From an uncultured Clostridia bacterium (GTDB lineage: Bacteria > Bacillota > Clostridia > Oscillospirales > Acutalibacteraceae), in the NCBI GenBank assembly GCA_947168785.1, contig CAMVNL010000216.1, forward strand, positions 1 to 5,042: a DNA stretch of 5,042 nt, read 5' to 3'. The number at the start of each line of letters is the position of its first letter. Within the stretch, counting starts at the first letter, position 1. Under the pieces are notes generated by a model that was not told the origin of the DNA, did not search any database, and worked only from the letters and a program-made list of their open reading frames with translations. A program made the position numbers and the translations under genes. Positions 1-5,042 of this stretch are shown here, one piece after another.

Positions 1-369
1 CGGCGCTCCGCCAACTGCGGCCGCTATATCGTGTTCTCCGGCCATTGGGAGATCCTTGAGGAGATGCAGGAGGTGCTGACCGCGAACGGCCTGCCCGAGG
101 GCCTGCGCCTCGGCGCGAACTTCCGGCGGCTGGATGAAAAAAGCGTCGCCTTTGCCAAAGAAGCGGGCCTCTATGAAGTCGGCCTCAACGACAAGTGGTT
201 CACCAAAGAGGACGTGGACATGCTGCGCGGCATGGGAATCAAGGTCTTTTCCAATCTGGGCGACTATCCCGAATGGTGGAAGGCCCTGCAGACCCTGGGC
301 GTCGAGGGCTTCAAAACCAACTACGCGGAGGCCTATACCCACTGGCTGACCTACGGCAAGACGGAATAA
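1..369 (+). CDS. Glycerophosphodiester phosphodiesterase family protein, C-terminal part (5' truncated)
   Basis: This reading frame is open from the left edge to a TAA at 367-369 and gives the last 122 residues; the true start lies outside the window. The fragment shows the end of a TIM barrel of the GDPD type: a strand near GLRLGANF, a helix with DEKSVAFAKEAGL, a strand YEVGLN, a helix KEDVDMLRGMG, then IKVFSNLGDYPEWW. The closing motif GVEGFKTNYAEA (nt 298-333) sits where GDPD enzymes end with GVDGIITDYP; here the usual Asp after Thr is Asn. GDPD proteins hydrolyse glycerophosphodiesters to sn-glycerol 3-phosphate and an alcohol. The catalytic His/Glu residues and any signal peptide belong to the missing N-terminal part, so activity and location cannot be judged. 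A related PI-PLC-like TIM-barrel phosphodiesterase is the main alternative. The family call rests on fold pattern and the C-terminal motif only. Confidence 0.62.
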   Translation, partial: RRSANCGRYIVFSGHWEILEEMQEVLTANGLPEGLRLGANFRRLDEKSVAFAKEAGLYEVGLNDKWFTKEDVDMLRGMGIKVFSNLGDYPEWWKALQTLGVEGFKTNYAEAYTHWLTYGKTE

Positions 370-376
370 CCGCGGC

Positions 377-416
377 GGCCGCGTCCCTGTGAAAGTGCGG
401 CGCGGCCTTTGGTTTT
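377..416 (+). terminator. Possible intrinsic terminator or attenuator after the GDPD-like gene
   Basis: Seven bases after the first gene's stop codon, GGCCGCG (377-383) can pair perfectly with CGCGGCC (401-407) across a 17-base loop. A competing inner stem GCCGC/GCGGC (378-382/397-401) has a 14-base loop. A T-rich run, TTTGGTTTT (408-416), follows directly, as in rho-independent terminators, though two G residues interrupt it and the loop is long, so efficiency may be partial. The next gene begins only 42 bases further on and I see no good promoter in that space. The element may therefore attenuate read-through rather than fully separate the units. Confidence 0.45.
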
Positions 417-437
417 GCTCCCTATCAAAAGCAACGC

Positions 438-447
438 GGAAAGAAGG
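438..447 (+). promoter_or_regulatory. Ribosome-binding site deciding the TTG start of the LRR gene
   Basis: GGAAAGAAGG lies ten bases upstream of the TTG at 458 and is the only Shine-Dalgarno-like sequence near the N-terminal membrane segment. The farther upstream in-frame GTG codons (389, 395) lie inside the hairpin at 377-416 and have no purine-rich site before them. This is why the start was placed at 458. Confidence 0.55.
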
Positions 448-457
448 CGCATCTGAA

Positions 458-1486
458 TTGAAAACCTGGCAAAAAGCGGTGTTTATCATCGTTCTGATTA
501 TCTTTGTTTCCACTTCCATCACCATCTCGCTGATCTCGGTCTCCCGCGCGCCGTATAAGTACAAAGAAGAGACCGCCATCGGCGGGGACGAGAGCCTCAA
601 CGGGTGGATCTTCTACGGCTTCAACGGCAACGCGGGTACGAAGACCCTGAACATCGACTTCGTCCGGGACCGGGACGGCAACAACCCCGACGAGTCGCTG
701 CCGGTGCTGGGCGTGCGGCAGTACGCGGTGAACGCGGACGAGAACGCCGAGGAGCTGCATATCGGCGCATCCGTGCGGTACATTGAAGAGACAGCTTTTT
801 ACAACGCGAAAAAATTACAGCGGGTCACCGTGGACCCTGCCAACGAATGGTATAAAGATGTGGACGGCGTGCTGTTCACCAAGGACGGCAAAACGCTGCT
901 GCTCTATCCCGTCTGCTACGGTCAGCAGCCCACGGAAAACCCTGAAGAGTTTACGTATCCCGAGGCCTACGCCGTGCCGGAGGGCGTGGAGCGCATCGCC
1001 ACCTTCGCCTTCCTGAAAAACGGCCACCTGCGGGACCTGACCCTGCCCTCCACCCTCAAAGAGATCGGCGACATGACCTTCTTCGACTGCTGGCGACTGG
1101 GCTCTTACGACTACGACGCCGGGACAGATAAGCTGCTCGGCACCGGCTTCACCCTGCCGGACGGGATTGAGAAGATCGGCTCCGACGCCTTCAGCAAGTG
1201 CGGCAACATCTCCCCGGTGCTGTTCCTGCCGGCTTCCGTCAAAGAGGTCGGCCATCACGCGTTTTACTCCTGCGGCGGCATGCGGCAGATCCTGCTTGCC
1301 GCGGCGGACGACGGGGGGATCTCCCTCGGGGAGGCGTGGCTGCCGAAAAATATCAAGAAGGGCGCCATTCAGAAAGCGCCGAAACCGGAGTTCGGCAAGA
1401 CCCGGGCGGAGAGCGAAGAGCTGATCGAAGCCTTCCGGGAGGAGAAGCTGAACGGATTCAGAGAGGATGCGCAGAAGAATGGCTAA
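458..1486 (+). CDS. Membrane-anchored BspA-type leucine-rich repeat protein
   Basis: A 342-residue protein if it starts at TTG 458; a GTG at 389 would add 23 residues but lies in the upstream hairpin. Residues about 7-29 are one hydrophobic segment after a short basic N-terminus, with no lipobox Cys and no obvious signal peptidase site. It looks like a signal anchor with the body outside. From about residue 99 come repeats of the BspA/LRR_5 kind: LHIGASVRYIEETAF (100-114), YAVPEGVERIATFAF (171-185), LTLPSTLKEIGDMTF (194-208), FTLPDGIEKIGSDAF (231-245) and LFLPASVKEVGHHAF (255-269). The family's inter-repeat motif VDGVLFTKDGKTLLLYP spans 135-151. The C-terminus (about 305-342) is charged and probably helical. 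Such proteins usually bind proteins or surface ligands; no enzymatic residues are visible. The stop codon overlaps the start of the permease gene, so the two are probably translated together and may act at the same membrane. Family is secure; its ligand is unknown. Confidence 0.85.
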   Translation: MKTWQKAVFIIVLIIFVSTSITISLISVSRAPYKYKEETAIGGDESLNGWIFYGFNGNAGTKTLNIDFVRDRDGNNPDESLPVLGVRQYAVNADENAEELHIGASVRYIEETAFYNAKKLQRVTVDPANEWYKDVDGVLFTKDGKTLLLYPVCYGQQPTENPEEFTYPEAYAVPEGVERIATFAFLKNGHLRDLTLPSTLKEIGDMTFFDCWRLGSYDYDAGTDKLLGTGFTLPDGIEKIGSDAFSKCGNISPVLFLPASVKEVGHHAFYSCGGMRQILLAAADDGGISLGEAWLPKNIKKGAIQKAPKPEFGKTRAESEELIEAFREEKLNGFREDAQKNG

Positions 1487-3278
1487 GGAAAAAGGAAAAG
1501 TCAAAGCGTTTTTCGCGGACTTCAAAGAACACTGGAGCACCCCCGCCCCCGGCAGATACGTTCCCTATAAGGAGTATCTCTCCATTTTCGGCGCGGTGGG
1601 CGGCAACTACGCTCTCAGCTACGTGTCCGGTTTCCTTGGCTTCGGCACCGGCTGCTATCTGGTGGCGTTCTACTATCAGATCCCCATTCTGACCTTCTCC
1701 GCCATCGGCACCTTCTTCATGGCCACCGGCTACCTGTGGAGCATTCTCGGCATGGGCGTGGACGCGAATCTGGGGTTCCTGCCGAAAAAGACGCAGGCGA
1801 AATATTTCGCGGTCTACTTAAGCTTCGCGGCGCTGGGCCTGCTGCTGATGATTTTCAACTTCTCGCAGTATTTACCGGTGGAGTGGCAGCGGTTCCTCGA
1901 TACCCGCTGGGCGGGGCTCAACGCCTACAATATCTTCAAGATCTTCGGCGTATATTTCTTCTGCAATGGCTGGGGCGGCTTCCGCGGCATCGTGATCCGT
2001 CGGCTGCTGCTGAAAAAATTCGGCCGGTACAAGCTGTTTTTCTACGCCAACATCGTGCAGTGCCTGGTGTTCGTGCTGCTGATCTGCTGGCTGCCTCTGT
2101 ATAAGCTGCCCATGACCGAGCGCGTATGGAAGCTGTACCTGCTGTTCTCCTTCTACGGCATGTTCGGCATCGTGGGGTCCCCTCAGGCCATCGCCGACAA
2201 CATCAGCCCCAATCAGGAAGAACGACTGCTGGTGCGCTCCTTCCCCGTGAAGCTGAGCCACCTGATGCAGAACCTCATCAACTTCCTCATGCCCACCATC
2301 GCGGGCGCGCTGTACGTGGACGGTATTACGGACCTGAATACCTTCAAATACCTGATCCCGATCTTTTACGTGCTCTGCGCGGGCATCATGGCCTTCAACC
2401 TCGGCAAGATCCACGAGCGCATCCCTGCGCCGCCCATTGAAAAGAAACAGTATTACGACTTCTGGACCTGCATCGGCGGCATTTTCAAAAACAAATATCT
2501 GTGGATCAACAACATCGCCGGCCTGCTGGATTCCCTCGGCAACGGCATGCTGAACATGAAAACGGTGCTGCTGATCTACACCTGGCGTGAAAAGGGCCTG
2601 TTCTTCTCGCTGGCGGAGATCCTGCTGAAATTCGCGGGCACGCCGGGCCAGCTGCTGGCCCCGTGGATCCGCAAGCGCTTCCAGTACAAAACGCTGATGG
2701 TCTTCAAGCAGATCATCCTCGCCGCCCGCACCGCCATCTACGCGATGACCTTCCTCTTCCTGGGCAAGGTCCACTTCCTCGGCGGCCTCGTGATCTTCAT
2801 CGCCTACTTTATCTCCGACGGCCTGAAATCCGCCGTGGAGATCGCCCAGAGCGACATGGGCGTGCGGGTCTCCGACTATCAGATGTACATTTCCGGCGAA
2901 CGGTTCGAGGGCTATCAGGGCATCATCGGCTGGTTCACCGGCCCCATCTCGTCGCTGGTCAGCCTTATCATCCCCATCATGTTCGTGGGCGCGGGTTTCA
3001 CCTCCGACTGGGACGTGCTTTATATGGACGACGTGCGCATCAAGTGTATGCTCATCGGACTGTTCTTCGATTTCTTCGGCTATCTGCTCATCATGATCCC
3101 GTACCTCTTCTTCTGGGACTACACGGATGAAAAGCACCGGGAAGTGATGAAGGTGCTGCAGGAACGGGCGGACAAGCTGAAAAACGAACTGGCGGAAGAG
3201 ACAGGCGAAGCGGGGCTTTCTCAGGATGGCGCCGCGGCGCAGCCGGCGGCCGTCGGCGCGCCTCCGGAAAACGGATAA
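1479..3278 (+). CDS. MFS permease of the glycoside-pentoside-hexuronide (GPH)-like type
   Basis: A 599-residue polytopic membrane protein, probably importing a sugar or glycoside across the cytoplasmic membrane. ATG 1479 is preferred because GAGAGG (1461-1466) lies upstream; an ATG at 1467 would add four residues but has no ribosome-binding site. Either start overlaps the LRR gene (by 8 or 20 bases), which suggests translational coupling. About 12-14 hydrophobic segments run from residue 36 to 546. GPH-like marks are the mid-protein loop with SPNQEERLLVRSFP (243-256) before a membrane segment, and SDYQMYISGERFEG (465-478), which resembles the DYxxxxTGxRxEG signature of the second half of GPH/MFS_2 carriers. 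It is longer than the usual 450-500 residues, with a basic N-terminal extension, a long loop (about 132-150) and a hydrophilic C-terminal tail (547-599) ending in an Ala/Pro-rich stretch. The substrate is not readable from sequence; the mannosidase gene next to it suggests a mannoside. MFS membership is firm, GPH subfamily likely. Confidence 0.85.
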   Translation: MAKEKGKVKAFFADFKEHWSTPAPGRYVPYKEYLSIFGAVGGNYALSYVSGFLGFGTGCYLVAFYYQIPILTFSAIGTFFMATGYLWSILGMGVDANLGFLPKKTQAKYFAVYLSFAALGLLLMIFNFSQYLPVEWQRFLDTRWAGLNAYNIFKIFGVYFFCNGWGGFRGIVIRRLLLKKFGRYKLFFYANIVQCLVFVLLICWLPLYKLPMTERVWKLYLLFSFYGMFGIVGSPQAIADNISPNQEERLLVRSFPVKLSHLMQNLINFLMPTIAGALYVDGITDLNTFKYLIPIFYVLCAGIMAFNLGKIHERIPAPPIEKKQYYDFWTCIGGIFKNKYLWINNIAGLLDSLGNGMLNMKTVLLIYTWREKGLFFSLAEILLKFAGTPGQLLAPWIRKRFQYKTLMVFKQIILAARTAIYAMTFLFLGKVHFLGGLVIFIAYFISDGLKSAVEIAQSDMGVRVSDYQMYISGERFEGYQGIIGWFTGPISSLVSLIIPIMFVGAGFTSDWDVLYMDDVRIKCMLIGLFFDFFGYLLIMIPYLFFWDYTDEKHREVMKVLQERADKLKNELAEETGEAGLSQDGAAAQPAAVGAPPENG

Positions 3279-3286
3279 CATCAAAC

Positions 3287-3297
3287 GGGAGGAAGGG
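3287..3297 (+). promoter_or_regulatory. Strong ribosome-binding site of the alpha-mannosidase gene
   Basis: GGGAGGAAGGG stands seven bases before ATG 3305 and nearly fills the 26-base gap after the permease stop codon. It fixes the mannosidase start. The gap holds no hairpin or promoter that I can see, in keeping with co-transcription with the permease. Confidence 0.8.
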
Positions 3298-3304
3298 AAC
3301 AGCC

Positions 3305-5042
3305 ATGTATAACGAAAATCTGAAAAACAGGGTCTTCAACAAGCTGGAGGCGGCCCTGCGGATCTATGAAAAAATGATCTACGTGAAGGTCGGCGAGCTG
3401 CAGCACGCGGAGGCGTACCGCACGGCGGAGCATCTGCGCACGGTGCCGGAGGAGGGCTTTGCCCCCATCGCCCCCGGCGAAAGCTGGGGCGGCGAGTGGC
3501 AGAATATGTGGCTGCGGGGTGAATTTACGGTTCCGGCGGAGCTGGACGGCAAAGACCTGTACGCGGTCTCCGGCTGCGGCGGCGCGGAGCAGCTGTTCTT
3601 CCTGAACGGCGTGCCCAAGGGCATTATCAACAGCAAGAACCGTGATTTCATCGGCGGCAGCCACGCCTGCCAGTATCTCGGCAGGGCGAAGGCCGGCCAG
3701 ACGCTGCATCTGGCCTTCGAGTGCTACGCCGGTCACTACGACCCCAACACCGACCCCTACGACGATTATTTCTGCCCCGACCCCACCCAGGGCTTTACCC
3801 ATACTTATAACGGCGTGGAGATCTGCACCCGCAACGAGGAGATCTTCACCCTCATCTTTGATCTCCGCGAGCTGCTGAACGCGGCAAGACGCCTGCCGGA
3901 GGACCGCTTCGTCGTTTCAAAGGCGCGCAATGCCCTGATGGAGATCAACCGGGTGCTGCCCCTGTTCCCGAAGGACGCCTCCGACGAGGCCGTGGCCGAG
4001 GGCGTGCGCAAGGCGCTGGCCATCTCCCGCCCCTTCTTCTCCGGCGGCAACTCCCGGGTGTTCGGCCGGGTGGGGATCACCGGCCACTCCCATATGGATA
4101 CGGCATGGCTGTGGCCCGTGGCGGAAACGGTGCGCAAGTGCGCCCGCACCTACGCCAACGCCCTGCATCTGATGGAGCAGTACCCCTCCTACACCTTCAT
4201 TCAGTCCTCCGCCCTTCACGGCGAGTGGATGAAGGAATACTATCCCGCCATCTTTGACGAAATGAAGCGGCGGGTGGCGGAGGGCCGCTATGAGCCCAAC
4301 GGCGGCGTGTACGTGGAATGCGACTGCAACATCACCTCCGGCGAGCTGATGGCGCGGCAGTTCCTGAAAGGGCAGCAGTTCACCCGCGAAAATTTCAACT
4401 ATACCTCCGACAGCTTCTGGCTGCCGGATACCTTCGGCTATAACGCCAACATCCCCCAGATCATGCGCCAGAGCGGCGTGAAGTATTTCTTTACCACCAA
4501 AATCGGCTGGAACGAGCTGAACCGCTTCCCCTTTGAAAGCTTCGTCTGGCGCGGCATCGACGGCAGCGAGGTGCTCACCCACTTCAACCGCACCCACTGC
4601 TGGCCCGACGTGAACGACTGCGCGGCGGCGGTGCGAGACCTGCAGCAGAAGGACGCCGCCGACCTGCGCTTTGTGGCCTACGGCTTCGGCGACGGGGGCG
4701 GCGGCCCCACCCCGGGCATGATCGAAACCTCCCTGCGCTCTTCCGCCATGGAGGGCATGCCGGAGGTGGTCCCCATGTCCGCCGGTCAGTTCATGCAGGA
4801 GCTGGAAGCCCGGCGCGACCGCCTGCCCGTCTATCACGACGAGCTGTATCTGGAGCTCCACCGGGGCACCCTGACCCAGATGCACGAGGTGAAGCGCAAA
4901 AACCGCAAGGCGGAATACGCCCTGCGGGATATGGAATATTTCAACGTGCTCGCAGTAGGCAGCCTGCCAGTGCTCGCGCCCCAGCAGCACCGGGTGGCCG
5001 GGGCGACCCCGGTGGGTGACTCGCGCCAGGGCCGTCGCGTCG
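3305..5042 (+). CDS. Alpha-mannosidase, glycoside hydrolase family 38 (3' truncated, chimeric end)
   Basis: The frame starts at ATG 3305 and stays open to the right edge (579 codons). Family members of this cytosolic Ams1-like type are about 1000 residues. It has no signal peptide or membrane segment, so it should act in the cytoplasm on imported alpha-mannosides. Residues 1 to about 255 form the N-terminal beta-rich region with a helical linker. The catalytic domain opens with GHSHMDTAWLW (260-270), whose His263 and Asp265 fit the HxD zinc ligands. WLPDTFGYN (372-380) contains Asp375, the expected nucleophile and third zinc ligand. YGFGDGGGGPT (459-469) and ELYLELHRGT (513-522) are further family motifs, followed by KRKNRKAEYALRD. 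Homology-like sequence ends near residue 550 (nt 4953); the remaining 29 residues do not look like GH38. The fourth zinc ligand, His in the NQFHDILPG-type motif, should follow shortly after and is absent here. The short distance to the permease indicates a common operon. Confidence 0.9.
   Translation, partial: MYNENLKNRVFNKLEAALRIYEKMIYVKVGELQHAEAYRTAEHLRTVPEEGFAPIAPGESWGGEWQNMWLRGEFTVPAELDGKDLYAVSGCGGAEQLFFLNGVPKGIINSKNRDFIGGSHACQYLGRAKAGQTLHLAFECYAGHYDPNTDPYDDYFCPDPTQGFTHTYNGVEICTRNEEIFTLIFDLRELLNAARRLPEDRFVVSKARNALMEINRVLPLFPKDASDEAVAEGVRKALAISRPFFSGGNSRVFGRVGITGHSHMDTAWLWPVAETVRKCARTYANALHLMEQYPSYTFIQSSALHGEWMKEYYPAIFDEMKRRVAEGRYEPNGGVYVECDCNITSGELMARQFLKGQQFTRENFNYTSDSFWLPDTFGYNANIPQIMRQSGVKYFFTTKIGWNELNRFPFESFVWRGIDGSEVLTHFNRTHCWPDVNDCAAAVRDLQQKDAADLRFVAYGFGDGGGGPTPGMIETSLRSSAMEGMPEVVPMSAGQFMQELEARRDRLPVYHDELYLELHRGTLTQMHEVKRKNRKAEYALRDMEYFNVLAVGSLPVLAPQQHRVAGATPVGDSRQGRRV
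4955..5041 (-). pseudogene. Fragment of a MobA/MocA-like molybdopterin nucleotidyltransferase gene, probably from a chimeric join
   Basis: Read on the minus strand from 5041, the frame gives DATALARVTHRGRP followed by GHPVLLGREHWQAA. The GRPGHPVLLGR core resembles the conserved [PR]-G-[HN]-P-V-L-[LF]-G-R segment of MobA-like NTP transferases such as the MocA/CoxC-type cytidylyltransferases, and the codons are strongly G+C-ended. The stretch 4954-5042 is about 78% G+C (69 of 89 bases), well above the neighbouring genes. Both ends are missing: the right edge cuts it upstream, and downstream it runs into antisense mannosidase sequence. Only about 29 residues are visible, so this is a motif-level call. 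It is more likely foreign DNA joined to the contig end than a true neighbour. Confidence 0.5.

Noticed and set aside
310..339. Possible promoter, TTCAAA and TATACC spaced by 18 bases, near the end of the GDPD-like gene
   Set aside because: Each box matches only four of six consensus bases and lies in coding sequence upstream of the hairpin; chance matches of this quality are common.
815..1540. A 241-codon open frame on the minus strand
   Set aside because: It is a shadow of the LRR gene, whose repeats are clearly coding on the + strand.
3225..3262. G+C-rich dyads around GGCGCC and GGCGCGCC near the end of the permease gene
   Set aside because: They encode the Ala/Pro/Gly-rich tail, have no following T-tract, and are explained by base composition.
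1872..3284. A 470-codon open frame on the minus strand
   Set aside because: It lies wholly antisense to the permease, is rich in Asp/His/Glu/Val as expected from the complement of G+C-rich membrane-protein codons, and shows no recognisable domain.
3917..4990. A 357-codon open frame on the minus strand
   Set aside because: It is antisense to well-conserved GH38 catalytic motifs. Only its first dozen or so codons (above about 4954) look protein-like, and these belong to the nucleotidyltransferase fragment described at the right edge.

Overview
The window carries four genes, all on the + strand, packed head to tail, plus a short stretch of foreign-looking sequence at the right edge. Base composition is G+C rich (roughly 60% by eye). 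Ribosome-binding sites are purine-rich and of Gram-positive type (an extended GGGAGGAAGGG before the fourth gene, GGAAAGAAGG before the second). Together with a BspA-type leucine-rich repeat protein, a GPH-like transporter and a cytosolic-type GH38 alpha-mannosidase, this suggests a G+C-rich, probably gut-associated member of the Clostridia (Oscillospirales-like). That assignment is inference; no marker gene is present.

Layout: (1) 1-369, the C-terminal 122 residues of a probable glycerophosphodiester phosphodiesterase (GDPD) family protein, cut by the left edge. (2) 377-416, a G+C-rich hairpin followed by a T-rich run, a possible intrinsic terminator or attenuator. (3) 458-1486, a membrane-anchored BspA-type LRR protein, most likely starting at a TTG. 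(4) 1479-3278, a long (599 residue) MFS/GPH-like permease whose start overlaps the LRR gene by 8 bases. (5) 3305 to the right edge, the first half of a GH38 alpha-mannosidase. It has a strong ribosome-binding site 26 bases after the permease.

The last three genes look like one operon for uptake and intracellular hydrolysis of a mannosylated substrate: the permease imports, the mannosidase (no signal peptide) cleaves in the cytosol, and the LRR protein sits on the outer face of the membrane beside the permease. The GDPD gene may belong to the same programme or may be the end of the preceding unit; the hairpin between them leaves this open.

The clearest anomaly is at the right edge. After about position 4953 the mannosidase frame stays open but stops resembling GH38. 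On the minus strand the last ~90 bases (about 78% G+C) encode a fragment with the motif GRPGHPVLLGR, typical of MobA/MocA-like molybdopterin nucleotidyltransferases of high-G+C bacteria. This is best read as a chimeric join (assembly artefact, or less likely a real rearrangement). I found no convincing undescribed system, RNA gene, CRISPR array or mobile element.
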